This document shows, piece by piece, positions 43,771 through 55,479 of a stretch of DNA of 64,000 bases (within the stretch, counting starts at the first letter, position 1; each line of letters begins with the position of its first letter). This stretch comes from Hermatobates lingyangjiaoensis (Eukaryota > Arthropoda > Insecta > Hemiptera > Hermatobatidae), in contig JAPFBL010000035.1 in assembly GCA_026182355.1 (NCBI GenBank), positions 1 to 64,000 on the forward strand, given 5' to 3'. Made by a program: the position numbers and the translations under genes. The notes under the pieces were generated by a model. That model made no database searches, was not told the origin of the DNA, and saw only the letters and a list, made by a program, of their open reading frames with translations.

Positions 43771-46700
43771 ACTACAGTCTTTATCCTATCATATCGCTCT
43801 ACATTGTAGTCGTTAGTCTTTTCAGAAGGATATTGCATGATCCTTGATATTGGACTGTCTTCAAAACAATCCAATCCAAATTTTAAAGCTCTAATATTCC
43901 ACTATACTTTTTTATAAATAACCAAACGTATATTTGCCGTTATAATTTGCAATTATATAAGTGTGAGTTCATGTAATAGAGTGATGCTTAACAGGGCTAT
44001 CAACTTTCCTAATCTAATTTATTTAATCATTTTGTTCAATTTTAACTGAATAACATCACAGAATTGAACAGTTCAAATCAATTATTTGAAGTTGATTTAT
44101 TGGCAACAATCATTGACGAATCATTATCACATTCTCAATAATCATAATTTTCTAAATACATTTAGTATTATTTTAATAATGAAAAATAGTATTAGTACTT
44201 TTGAAATTGTAATTGATGTTGACAATATGAATGTTTATATGTAATCTTTCTAATAAAGAGGGCACAATTTTTTTTTTTGGTCCTCCTCGAGTGTAATCAA
44301 GTCCACCTGTGGGTAACCTAAGTCCGAATTGATTACTTATTAATGATTTAAGCAAGAATCAATGATGATTAAGCATAAGGTCATCAAAATATCTCAAAGA
44401 TAAAGTGAAAGCAATGAATTGCAGGTAGTGATGAGAATTAGTGATATACTCCTCTTATTAGCTATTGTTATAAAGGGTTTCATATTAGATGACGGACTAC
44501 AAATTTATAACCTAGACATAACCAAATACTATTAGCATACTCAGGTTCTTATTTAAACGATCTCTTGTAAATTAAAAACTATACCAATAAGAATGACAAT
44601 CGAAACTAAAGAGAAGAGAAAAATGCTAGAGGATGTAAAGGCAAAGTGAATCCTGTATCGATGAAATTCTTGTACTTTAGATACTTATGTTAAGTTTAGG
44701 TGGTTAATCTGTGTAGAACTAATAATCACCTGCTGAATTAACAAACATCATTCCCTATCAAATATTGGCCAGTCGAAAATAATGTGTTCCCATGTTTAAG
44801 AGATGTTTACATTACAGCTGAGTCAGGAAAAGGTAGATAGGTAGGGAGAAGGTAGTCATTATGGCAAATCAATGGAAGTAGGCTCTGCTGCTTTATGAAG
44901 TCTTTACGAGGAAGGATGAACTGTTGTCATGATTAGGTAAACGAAAAGAAATTCTTGTATACTGTGTAGACTATTTTCGGATAAATAGAATAACAGTTTA
45001 GAAACACAGGAATCCTGGAGCAAACTAAAGCCAAAGAAAATTGAACAGAAACTGTCAGAAGAAAGCTGCCCAAGTCCTCATTAAAAAATGAGTTCCATTT
45101 TAAATTATTTAAAATTGTATGCTGTTAAAAGAAGGCTTGAGGGGTTGGTTCGGGACCCCTTATTGGTTATTCGGGGTTACCCTGATAGCGGACGGGTCGT
45201 ACAGGGCATTCCGCTATCCACCACCTGCGGACCCGCCTGGTAGCCACCCAAGCCCCAGGACCCCCCTGACTAACTAAAAGAGTAAATACCTCCTAGAATA
45301 TATAGTAATATAACTAATTTATTGCTATAATATAACTTAAGAATAAGATGACGAAAAAAAAACAAAAAAATAGTAAAAAGAGCTTCTTATAAAATACATG
45401 CTACTGATTCACTATAATTATATGATCACATGCCAATCCATGCATATCTCATAGTAGCAACAAGAAATACAGAATTACGAAATCAAAGTAGTTATACCAA
45501 TGGAATAGGCTTCAAACACATTTGACCTGATAAACCATATGAGTTACATATGAGGGTAGAATAGGAATAGATGTGCAAGAATAGATTTAAGTGTCATAAG
45601 ACATCTACTTATTCAACAACTACGAACCTACTATGCACAATACAATCCAAGTACTAACAACATCTCTCTGTAAACATGAAAGCATTTATACCCACAAAGC
45701 CATATAAGTCACATTATAGAGAAAAATATAAATTATTCTGTTAATGAAAACTTTAAGACCATAAAACACATACCATATTTACAACTGTAACTTCACATAT
45801 ACATCAAATTAAAAAAGATATTAATATAATCATACCTCACTAATATATACGTGTGATATTATATGTAGATAAAATAACTACATTTAATTAACACTTCATA
45901 ACGTTGTTTTAAATTTACCCGGACTCACCAGTTCGATTTTTGTTGAACATTTTTTCTTTTAATAACACAGATGTAAATGATTTGAAAAATAAACACAGGT
46001 TAAGTAAAGAGTTAAAAAAGTTAAGAGTTACTCTTTTCAACTTTTAATAATATGAATAAATAATTAATTATAATTAAATAATTTATAAATAACAATTTAT
46101 GAATTTTTCTATATAATACTATAATGTTTATAGTATTAAATGCAAAATTAATGTCAATTTTCTATGATTACTAGAAGAATAATGAAAATTAATAATGTAA
46201 AAAGTGTAAATGAATTTGGTTTTCAGTGAGTACCCGGGAACAAGGGAAACACCTGGAGAAAAGTAAGTAAACAATTTGAAAATATTTGGAACCATGCAAA
46301 CATCCTGCAATCTCGAACTTTTTTGACTACCCACCTTGGCAAATAGCTTAAGAAAAAAGAAGTCAACTTTTAATTAGGTATTCTATATTGGAAGTAATTA
46401 ATTATGTAAACAAGTTGACGTCATTACAATTCTCGACAGTAACTGTAAATTGCAAACTGTAATCTAAAAGTAGAGATAAGCAGTGGTTCTACAAGTTTAA
46501 ATTATCACAATACTTCTTGCCGATATGTAAAGCTAATATTTTCCATGTACTTTTTTAAGGTGGCACGATCAAAGTGATCATATGATTAAATTATTTCAGT
46601 GTCTACTTCCTCGAGGGAGTTGTTGATTCCGAACAAGTTTCAAGTTTTCCTACCAGCATCTTATCGAGCAGTGAATGAAGTTTGTTCTTCTTCAGACCCT

Positions 46701-47084
46701 AAACTTTTGCAAGCACATGTTAAATTAGAATATTGCAAACAAGAGTGTTACAGTCATACAATGAGTATTTGTATCCTGGAATTTTTGGAAAAAGAGTGGA
46801 TTTAAAACTAATAACTATATTCACTGTGTATGCAGATGTAAGTCAAGCTTTATCGGAAACTTCTAGTTTAAGAATACCTAACAAAAGTGTTAGACATTTT
46901 TAGTCTGCATTTAAGTGCCGTATTTCTTTAGCACATTTTTGCTGAAACTTGAGACCAAAAACTTTAACTGCATTTCGAAAAAATAAATACAAACAATGAA
47001 AAATCCAATATTTCAGATGCAATAAAAATCTGAAAGGGTCACCATTCAATTTAACTTATGTACTTAAAGTTAAATAAGTGCACA
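43771..47084. other. AT-rich stretch with one GC-rich block
   Basis: 45,130-45,272 is strongly GC-rich (GGTTCGGGACCCCTTATTGG, CGGACCCGCCTGGTAGCC, AAGCCCCAGGACCCCCCTG). It looks like a fragment of a non-LTR element's untranslated region. Open frames at 44173-44355 (-), 46128-46334 (-) and 46599-46805 (+, 68 codons) are unrecognised. Confidence 0.4.
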
Positions 47085-47255
47085 ATCGCATGTGGGTACA
47101 AGCACACACACACATATATTAACATATACATACATAATCAAAAAACATCAAAAAACGGTTTTGGAACCTCATAACATGTAAATCCGTCAAAATTGTAAGA
47201 TTGATTCTTTTTCATGATTATTATACTTTACTACAATAAAGTAAAAAGTTTAAAT
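47085..47255. repeat. dispersed repeat family R-A, copy 4 (3' part)
   Basis: CACACACACACATATA, CGGTTTTGGAACCTCATAAC, ATGTAAATCCGTCAAAAT and the terminal palindrome CTTTACTACAATAAAGTAAA (about 47,226-47,245) match the 3' half of the copies at 6 and 13 kb. Confidence 0.65.
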
Positions 47256-48039
47256 ACTGGAAATAATATCCATACTACAAAGGGCAATGTCCAGGTTACA
47301 TTTGTAGTCACTTGTTAGGTTACGCTATAACACAGTATTCTTAATAACTGACTAAATGGACATAGCCACATTGAAGATAAGCAATAATTAAAGGAATTGA
47401 CCAATGAGTCTGGCAATGCATTTACACGACTGTCACATTAAACATGATTCAAGTTATTATACTGATTGTAACATGATCGTCATATGTTTTCTTCTCATAG
47501 GTTGATGTTGATGGTGACTCTACAGTTGAATTTACTCTTAAAAACTTATACAATAAACTTCTTTAGCTTTCAACGATTTTCAAGTTATTTTTATATATTT
47601 TTTGCTCTTATGCATTCCTTTGATTTTTTTAACTTAAACAAAATTGTATTCGTTGCAAAAAAACTTGATTTCGGCAAAATTCGGAGCACTTTGTAAATTG
47701 CTATACGAGACTTCACGAGCCTCTTTGCATTAAACACACCACTGATTAAAGTAAAGTAGTGTATCTGTTCTTCATCGAACCTCAGTAACAGATAGATTTT
47801 GATTATTTTTTTTCTTATGTTATAGCGTATATATATTCGAATAAACAAATTTAATTGAAAGAGACTTCTAAAAATTTGAAATTAAGACAGATACATGACA
47901 GAAAAGACAATTATTCTGGTAAATATTTTGACCTGTTGTTCGACATCAGCAGAAGATTGGAAGATGAAGGTATCACTATTTCTGTACAGCTACTAGTTAT
48001 ATTTTGACGACGAATATCGATTGATATATCAACTATCGT
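47256..48039. other. AT-rich stretch without recognised genes
   Basis: Open frames at 47484-47696 (+) and 47591-47848 (-, 85 codons) overlap antisense and have no recognised motif. Confidence 0.45.
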
Positions 48040-48133
48040 AGGAGTATTAGGCTACTATGTTACCCATATAATATATAAAAACAAATTAAAAAGAAGATAG
48101 CAGACAATACACACAGGAATAACTACTTTTATA

Positions 48134-48155
48134 TTTCGACCATCGTCGTCACCAG
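48134..48155 (-). ncRNA. decayed hammerhead-like core
   Basis: Minus strand: CTGGTGA (48155-48149; A6 changed to G), then CGAC-GAT-GGTCG as stem II, then AAA. One invariant residue is lost. Confidence 0.35.
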
Positions 48156-48171
48156 GAGGCGAAGAGTCCCT

Positions 48172-48479
48172 CCTGATAAAATTTATATTGGTCAAACTGG
48201 TAAATCATTAAAGCACGTGTAAAATAACACCAATGCAACGTAAGTAGACAGGAAAAAAGTAGTACCTTATTCTTGCATATAAACAATAAAAATCATCATA
48301 TTGATTGGATAGGAGCTAAATTTATTACCTATGAAAAATCGATGTTATTAAGAAATATTATTGAATCGTCTCTAATTAAATTTAATAAATCAAATATTAT
48401 AAACATTTGTAACGGTCTCCTCAAACTTGATACATTCGTTACGAGGGCAATAGCCTCTTCTAAGAGGGTTGACAGCTAG
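48172..48479 (+). pseudogene. Penelope-like GIY-YIG endonuclease domain, broken
   Basis: DKIYIGQTGKSLK (48175-48213) is the Y-I-G half of the GIY-YIG nuclease with the following T-G-x-S-L. After a one-base frame change near 48,212 the next frame reads HQCNVSRQEKSSTLFLHINN, as in Penelope-like elements. It continues as an open frame from 48273: HHIDWIGAKFI, then MLLRNIIESSLIKF with the conserved Glu of the E-S-x-L-I-K block, ending at 48479. An in-frame TAA sits at the expected Glu before HQCN. The first half of the motif reads KIY, not GIY. Two lesions in about 100 codons make it inactive but not ancient. In intact elements the domain nicks the target DNA for reverse transcription. Confidence 0.75.
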
Positions 48480-48654
48480 CGGATAGTTTTTTACTCTTTC
48501 TTACTGTACTCCTTTGTTTCCCCCAAACATCCCTTTCTGGACATTTGTCCTTTCCTGCTCTTTCACCCTTTTAAAATACCACTCTTCCCTCCTACTCTTC
48601 TCAACCCCTCACCAGTTGTTTTCTGCATCTAGTGTTTCAGTTAGGTTTTTGACT

Positions 48655-48690
48655 CTGACGAAGACCACTTGTTACGGTTGAAAGATCTTA
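48655..48690 (+). ncRNA. hammerhead-like core at the 3' end of the Penelope-like element
   Basis: CTGACGA (48655-48661) and GAAA (48680-48683) separated by 18 bases, followed by GATCTTAGTC. The minus strand of 23,468-23,508 carries the same arrangement. Stem II pairing (ACC/GGT) is short. Confidence 0.45.
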
Positions 48691-48771
48691 GTCTTGTTTT
48701 CCCTTTTCATATTGTGGTTTGATCATTGATTGTTATTTCACGTGTTTAAAGTGAAATCTTTTTATATATAT

Positions 48772-49788
48772 ATAACAGTTAAAAATTGAAAATAGGTAGC
48801 ACAGAAAGTAAAGAAACACACTTACAGACTCAAATTTTCGGGCCATCCGTCTTCAGCAGAAAAGAGAAAGGGAGACCAAGCAGTTGGTTGATCATGCAGT
48901 TGAACAAGCCGTTTACTAGCGCAACGGCTAGTAACCGACACGGCAACCGCTAGAGCTGCCCCCCGTACCCGGGCTTAAAGTAATAGAATTAAGAGAAAAT
49001 ATAAACAGAAATTCAGATAAGCAATACAAGTTGGAAAAATATAAACGATTTAAAGAGAATTGGAGAAAAATTTAAAAAATAAATAAATAAAATGCAACAA
49101 AAAATTATACCAGCAGTAATAAATAAAAAAAATATAAAATGTAAAAAAATATAAATATATATAAATCATATATATATATATACATTAAAAATATAATGAA
49201 TTATATAAATATATAATATATGATTAATCATAAATAGATATAAATATATATATATAAAAAAGAAATTATCTTTTAAGGTTTAGTCCAGGATACAGTAGAG
49301 GTTTCGCATCTTTTTCTGTATTTATTTAGTATTTTTTTCGTTACTTCCAGTTTGTTCTGTATGTTATATATAGTATTAATTTTTTTAGACGCTCATTCTT
49401 ACTAGTTTTCTATTTACATCTTTTCATTTAACCTTACATTTTATAGTTTTTTATTTATTATTGCTGGTATAATTTTTTGTTGCATTTTATTTATTGATTT
49501 TTTAATTTTTTTTCAAATTTTCTTTAAATCGTTTATATTTTCCCAACTTGTACTGCTTATCTGAATTTCTGTTTATATTTTCTCTATTATTTTACTAATA
49601 TAATTCTATTACTTTAAGACCGGGTACGGTGGGGCAGCACTAGTCGTTGCGCCTACAACGTGCTTGGTCTCCCTTTCTCTTTTCTCCTGAAGACGAATTG
49701 CCCAAAAATTTGAGTCTGTAAGTGTGTTTGTTTACTTTCTGTGCTACCTAACATCAATTTTTAACTGTTATTGTGTCCAGTTTGGATC
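48772..49788. mobile_element. 1-kb foldback element of Penelope-type terminal repeats
   Basis: Left arm 48772-49150 and right arm 49420-49788 are inverted and pair almost throughout. Matching blocks are TAACAGTTAAAAATTGA, CACACTTACAGACTCAAATTT, GAAAGGGAGACCAAGCA, CGTACCCGG.CTTAAAGTAAT, ATAAACAGAAATTCAGATAA and AAAATGCAACAAAAAATTAT. The centre is TA-rich. The left arm keeps a better hammerhead core than the right. Flanks are TA runs on both sides. No protein is encoded. Confidence 0.8.
48832..48860 (-). ncRNA. hammerhead-like core, left arm of the foldback
   Basis: Minus strand: CTGAAGA (48856-48850) fits CUGANGA. Ten bases (CGGATGGCCC, a two-pair stem at best) follow, then GAAA (48839-48836). 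The partner on the right arm (CTGAAGA at 49687-49693) has lost the G of GAAA. Confidence 0.4.
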
Positions 49789-49811
49789 ATCTTTCCGTTA
49801 ATCAAGTGAAT

Positions 49812-49814
<3 letters not shown>

Positions 49815-49864
<50 letters not shown>

Positions 49865-49923
49865 TAGAGGGATCACTGAATCTATATATATATATTATAT
49901 ATATATATTATATAATATTATAG
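49815..49923. repeat. (TA)n tracts
   Basis: A 43-bp pure TA run (49,818-49,860) and shorter runs to 49,923, interrupted by GAGGGATCACTGAATC. They separate the foldback from the next retroposon. Confidence 0.9.
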
Positions 49924-50275
49924 GCTTCAACCAAGCTGAGCCTGCGTATGAAACAATCACAGGGCGTCCGTTTGGTCAGCGCAGAGACCTACCCATAGCT
50001 ATCCATGCTAATTCCCATGACCTCCTTTCAATGATTGTTTCAGGGTACAAATCCTCAAACAAATCCCCGAGTCTAATCCCCATGTCACCTTAGAGCTTCC
50101 GAAGAGGCATTCATATGCCTCCTTGGGGCTCGTTCTCCTCCTGGTCTCAACCTGTACCGTTAATTAATTTTTATTTTATTATTATTATTATTATTTATTA
50201 TTTTATTATTATTATTATTATTATTTTTTATTATTATTATTTATTTTTATTATTATTATTTCGTATTTTATATAT
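49924..50275 (+). mobile_element. LINE 3' untranslated end with (ATT)n tail
   Basis: A GC-richer 240-bp segment (CTTCAACCAAGCTGAGCC to GTCTCAACCTGTACCG) ends in a 110-bp ATT/TTATT tract (50,161-50,270). Truncated LINE 3' ends with simple trinucleotide tails look like this. No coding sequence is retained. Family not recognised. Confidence 0.5.
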
Positions 50276-50299
50276 ATTTTATCTTGTTTTCTAAATAAA

Positions 50300-50512
50300 T
50301 ATTGGAAGGATTTCTATTTTTCCTATCCTCCGCTGGGAGCAGCATTGCGGTGGTTCCACGAGTTACTCTGGAGGCCAGTAGTAGTTTGCTTCTCAACGCG
50401 AGTACTTCGCACTTCTTCCCGATGACGACGGATGTCGAAATATCGAAGTGAGTTCTGTAGTGTCTTTCTGTGTTCTTTTCTATGTGTTAAAGTGTATATA
50501 TATATATAGTGA
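50300..50512 (+). mobile_element. Penelope-type terminal-repeat fragment
   Basis: Contains CCGATGA (50419-50425; U4 changed to C), GAC-GGAT-GTC (stem II) and GAAA (50437-50440), and ends in TATATATATA (50,497-50,508). It matches the general pattern of the other ribozyme-like repeats but is a different subfamily. Confidence 0.4.
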
Positions 50513-50847
50513 CTTCAGTTACTAACACAACCTGACGTAACCTGACTGATTCCCTAAACCAGACTTTGCAACCTGTTGTTATCAAGTAATGTTTAGTTTA
50601 TCAAGTGTAATAGTTTCAATTCATTTTATTTTCTTTTATTCTATGTGTGATAATCAATTATGCTAATAACATTTTCCTGACGATAGTGATTGCAGCACTG
50701 AAACATGTCGAAGAATAAATTCAATGGAAAGAAATATGGAGAGTTAATTCATGAGATAAGAAACCCAGAGGTAAAAAAGAGTTTTAGAAAATTAGAAACA
50801 TTTTCTAACAAATTAAATAGTGTGAAATCGGACATTCATTTTTTAAA

Positions 50848-50934
<87 letters not shown>

Positions 50935-52454
50935 TTTCCATATTCATGTAGACAGCCACTTCTCTTCCTAATAGCAATGGGTGTAAGAATATAGAAATGA
51001 TTTGTCAGTTATTTGTATCTGCATTTTTTTTTTGTAATTTAAAATTTCGTCCCCATGAAGTATTACATTTTTATTTATAAACGTATGGAGGCATAACGAT
51101 AAAAAGGGTTTTACTTAGAGAGAAATAAGAGATGAGGGAAAGGGGAATTAGTATGTGCTATAGTGTGTGGCGGACTGGTGGAGGAGCGAAAGGAACATCT
51201 CAAAACAAAGTTGTAAGCCTCAAGCAGGAGAGGGCTCTCTACAGATTATTGTAGCAAAGGAGTTTGTCTTCCATTGCGTGAAACTTTGATCTAAGCCTTT
51301 TTTTAGAAAAAAAAAAAAGAAAGAAAAGTGGTTTTTATCAAGGTTTTGGCTTCAACTAGAACTTACTTCAATATAAGGTGTTTTCAAGATTTAAACAAAT
51401 TAATATCATTAATTAATTATTACATGATTATGAAGATTGGTTCAAAACTTTAACAGTTATAATCTATTGTGTTAAATTAACAACAATAATTAGAATGTTT
51501 TGGTTTAATGAAGACTTTTATTAGAAGGCTGTTCCTGGATGTGTTAATACATATCAAGTTCAGTGTATCAGATAATGGATACACCTCTTACCTTCACTCT
51601 CAGATGATGGATTAGCTATTATTATTGTGACATGCCAATCATTAATATTGCATTTATTGATGGTTATATATGTTTCTGGTGCTATGTTTTGAAGACTACT
51701 TTATTAACCGACATAGTACTGCGATATAACATCGAACTGTTATATTTTGCTTTGTCATCAATTTCCCTTTACTTAGATTAACCTCTTACAAAAAGCCAGT
51801 TCGACTGACTGTAGCTCAGCAATCTATCATTCACAAGCCTACCAGGCTCTGTAACCGACTGACAGTAAAATATCAGCAAATTATTAAAAAAAGGTGAGGT
51901 TTATATACATTTCAGGAAGTATGTTTAAGTAATTGTCTTTGAGTATAGAAGATTCTGACTAATACACAATGGTAACATTAATCCATGAATGTTCAAATAC
52001 AGGCTGGAGTAGAGCAAATACACATTTCGAAGAGAAGAAGTTCCATATTTTGATTCAATTTCAAAAAAGTGAAAAATGTTTTACCATAATGCATTTTTTG
52101 CAGTAATTTAGATTAAGTTTATGATATAATGTCTGTCATTGCCCTCTCTACTATATTTGAAATCGGAATTGTTTCTCGAAGTTCTGCATTAGCCTATTCA
52201 GCATTATATTTGTTAAAAGTGTGATTCGATGACAAAAGGACATTTTAGCTTTCGATTATGTGTGATTTTTTAAGTACACTTCATGAATAAAGTATCCACA
52301 CAAAATAAAACTCCCACAATTATTGGTCCTTCCTTTTAAAAGAGAGAGTAGCAACGTTACGGTTTGTCAGCGCTCTTTGTCGTTACACAAATTCATGCAT
52401 GAAACGTTCACTAGTTGTAGGCTAAACTTGTGAAAAATGTGGCACTCATACAAT
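50513..52454. other. AT-rich stretch with (TA)n-(GA)n microsatellite
   Basis: (TA)n at 50,850-50,893 is followed directly by (GA)n at 50,894-50,931. The 88-codon frame at 50705-50971 begins MSKNKFNGKKYGELIHEIRN, which looks less random than its surroundings, but it reads into the microsatellite and has no recognised domain. Nothing else seen to 52,454. Confidence 0.4.
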
Positions 52455-52553
52455 ATGGACACAGCCCACATCGCGAGATCCGCGATGAATGACGTCCGAC
52501 GAATGTTTCCACGCCCTGTAGTCTCCCATTATGGCGATCTTTCGTGGTCTTAG
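52440..52553 (+). pseudogene. mariner-family transposase fragment
   Basis: A 32-codon frame (52455-52553) reads TAHIARSAMNDVRRMFP then RPVVSHYGDLSWS. It matches the H-T-A-R...V-R-x-x-F-P-x-R-x-I-S-R-x-G-D-x-x-W-P segment between the second and third catalytic residues of insect mariner-type transposases. It ends in a stop where WPPRS is expected. No other parts or terminal repeats found nearby. Confidence 0.55.
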
Positions 52554-52787
52554 ATAAATATCTTAAGAGTACTTGAACAAATTACACACAATTTAAGAAG
52601 CACTCTATAGGAAACCAAAGTTTTTCCAAGTTTAAGTACGAGTCCGAATTTTTCCCACCAGAGGTTATCCGATTTAGTATTTATAACAACTCAATTAATA
52701 TTATACTTATTGAGTGGCGAAAAAAAATTAAAAATAAAAAAGTAATATATAAAAATAATTATTTTTTAATATCTTATTTATTTAAAA

Positions 52788-54255
52788 CTAGCTGATCTAC
52801 GATCTACCCGACTTTACCCGGGAAACAATTTAATTCCAACTCTAATAATAAATTACATGAAACGAAAACAATTTAAATTTTCTATAGTTCCGTTACACTT
52901 AACTTTTTTGAGATAACGAAATTATTACAGAATTAAAATTATAGATTACGCAAAAAGATATAATCTAACACTGATTATAAATTGCACACATTGTCTAATA
53001 CAATTGGTAGTTGATAGATTAGATTAAACAAATAATAAAAAGAATATTATTTGCCAAACAATACATCAAGAAATGTTGAAAGAAGTCTAAGCTCATTAAA
53101 TGTGATATGTCTTATCTGTTAAGTATAATCATACGAATTTTAAACCCCCAAATCGTTTCAATTAGGCACCAGTTAGTTGAAGAGGCTAAACCATATCGCA
53201 TTACATTTCATTCAATAATTTCAATTTGAAGACTTCACACAGTTTTAAATGTTCAATTAAAATTATATCAGTAAACAAAATTGTCTCTTAAAAGTTTGAA
53301 TAACAATATTTTGATGAAATATTATTTGTTTGTGAAGCATTTGAATTGAATTCCAAATGCTAAATTCTAAATATATTTTTAAGTTAAGAACTGTATTCAT
53401 ACCCTCAAATACATACAGTGATTAAGTTTTATACATGTACATTTTGATTTGAATATTTCTTCATCCATTTTTTATGCTGTATATATTCCCTTATAAGTTT
53501 TACTGATTTAGACATTCATGAACGTCTTCTAGTTAGATATCATCGATATATATATAATAACTTATCATTTTGCCTATATGGAGTAGGGACGGATACTAAT
53601 TACTAATAATTAAATATTTTAAACAAACGAATTAATCAATCAGGAATAAATAAAAAACCTTACAACCATTAAACTTAAACAAAATACTTTAACTATTCTT
53701 TTAAGATTAGAATTAACGGTTCAAATACTTCATTATTATTCGTAATACTATCATGCATACTTAAAGTTAATAAGTTATTATTTAACGCGTAACTTCCTTT
53801 AATGCTTAAAGCAAGTCAAACCAATCAGATATGAAAAGTTAATTGTAAACTATTGATAACTAAAGATTTGTTGAAGTTAATAAGAAACCCATATAAAATT
53901 ACAATAATTGTCTTTAATATCAATCTGAAAACAATAATAAAATTTCTGGTACCTGGTTATTTCCAATTGAACAAAGCATGTGGAAATATCATCATAAAGA
54001 ATAACCTACCTGCGGCTGCCATTACCAATTAAAGTAAAAATGTAAACAAACCGGTTATACAGCAAACCTTATCTATTATAATATATTTGGGATATTACAT
54101 GAACCACAACTCTGATTTGTAAAAAACTTTACATAAACCTCCCCGGGGATATACCTAATAATTGAATAAATTTTCACGGCAATTGGATGTATGGTTTTTG
54201 AATCTATCGAGTACAAACAAACAGACATACATTCATTTTTATATATATATATAGA
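52788..54255 (-). mobile_element. non-autonomous Helitron with both termini
   Basis: On the minus strand it starts A^TCTATATATATATAAAAATG at 54255 and continues ATGTCTGTTTGTTTGTACTC. It ends CGGGTAGATCGTAGATCAGC then CTAG (52791-52788) followed by T. A GGTATATCCCCGGGG motif lies near the 5' end. The 3' end is shared with 33,565-33,770. The 1.47-kb AT-rich interior has no open frame related to Rep or helicase. Confidence 0.75.
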
Positions 54256-54617
54256 TTTCATATACAATATAGTTTGAAACCTATTTCTAATGGTTCTAAA
54301 AACAAAATTAAAATATCATTTAAAGTTTCCTTGAATTTACCAAAATAACAATAAAACAAAATTTTAGTAAAATACATAACCAATTTCTATATATGTACCA
54401 AGCGATCAACTAGATTGATAAGTGTTCGCAGACTGCTCTGAGTCTGTTTTTCCATTAGAAATGCATTTCCTGCTGTCATTCGAGTACTTTTCTTTTTTTC
54501 TCAGATTCCGTGATTATTCCTCCTGAATTCATTGAGCCTTGAGTCAAAGAAACCTCAAATTAATCATATCATGGCAAGAAATTGGTATCGATGATGTTCT
54601 GCATGAAAAAAAATCAG

Positions 54618-54914
54618 TCAAGTCTGTGCGCAGAATGGCAATCTATTGATCACATGGTGGTAAACATACCAGTTAAATATTCCGTTAAAATTTTCTTTGT
54701 TAGGATGTAAGCCGGAGATCCCCAGCTCGTAAGATGTCAATTGCTCTTTAAAATCCTTTACATAATAAGCATGAATGAGGTAGTTATCCTGATGTATAAT
54801 CAAGACAGTAATGGACAGTTTTTTATCTAAAGAGATATTTCCAACTAGCAAATACCGCATTGTTAAAACTGTGAAACGTACAGTTTCAAAGAAACTGTTA
54901 TCTGATCTTATCAA
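54618..54914 (-). pseudogene. Tc1/IS630-type transposase fragment
   Basis: A 98-codon frame. HQDNYLIHAYYVKDFKEQL fits the second catalytic Asp segment (H-x-D-N-x-x-x-H-x-A-x-x-V-x-x-F) of Tc1-type transposases. Then NFNGIFNWYVYHHVINR and LPFCAQT align with the N-x-I-E-x-x-W-x-x-L-x-R-x-V-x-x-R...Q-T stretch. The third catalytic acid (E in I-E) is replaced by F. The first Asp region and the DNA-binding domains are missing, so it is inactive. Confidence 0.5.
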
Positions 54915-55479
54915 ACTACTACCAGGCTTTTAGAAATAAGACCCCTAACGGTCTACTTTATTCTGAAACACTTTTACTATTTTATTCTGAAACTATAAAA
55001 ACCAAGCACTCAGAAATGTATGTTCCATTTATATTTCTTCTGTATCGTGCAAATGACGTAAAATATTATTTTAAAACCGTGTGTACTATTTTACATTCTG
55101 ATAAAATACAAAATATTCCCACTAATAAACGAAATCAATTTACGTATTACGACAGCTGTATAAGGACACCTCACAGATCGTATTTACATCTAAAACCTGA
55201 AAGCAATTAAGTATATAAACAAATTGATATTAAAACAATCAAATTAAAGTATTTTAAAACAAAAGCTTCAGAGAAAATCTGATACAAACACAATTACGAC
55301 TATAAAGTCATGCTCTATAATTTTTACTGGAAAAATATTGGTGCTACTATAGCGTGATTCCTGAACTTATTTCTGTTCCTACCACAATATAGGGTGATCC
55401 TACTCTCTAACATAGGGAGAGATCCTGCCAAACCTTCTTTGGTTTATGCATGTTCCCAAGCCTCTCGGCTCATTACATG
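54915..55479. other. AT-rich stretch without recognised genes
   Basis: A 64-codon frame at 55016-55210 (+) has no motif. Nothing else seen. Confidence 0.5.

Larger units (their letters stand above)
48060..48768 (+). mobile_element. Penelope-like retroelement, 5'-truncated, with inverted terminal-repeat piece
   Basis: Order: TA-rich flank, an inverted terminal-repeat fragment with a decayed hammerhead core (48134-48155, minus), an abrupt junction near 48,168, the endonuclease relic (48172-48479), a pyrimidine-rich 3' untranslated tract (48,500-48,650), a plus-strand hammerhead-like core (48655-48683), and an end running into TATATATA at about 48,760. This is the known layout of truncated Penelope-like elements with partial terminal repeats in inverted order. 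The reverse transcriptase is absent. Confidence 0.7.

Noticed and set aside
52788..54255. SINE or LINE insertion ending in a (TA)n tail.
   Set aside because: Read on the minus strand the ends are TC...CTAG between A and T, which fits a Helitron; the TA run is the family 5' end.
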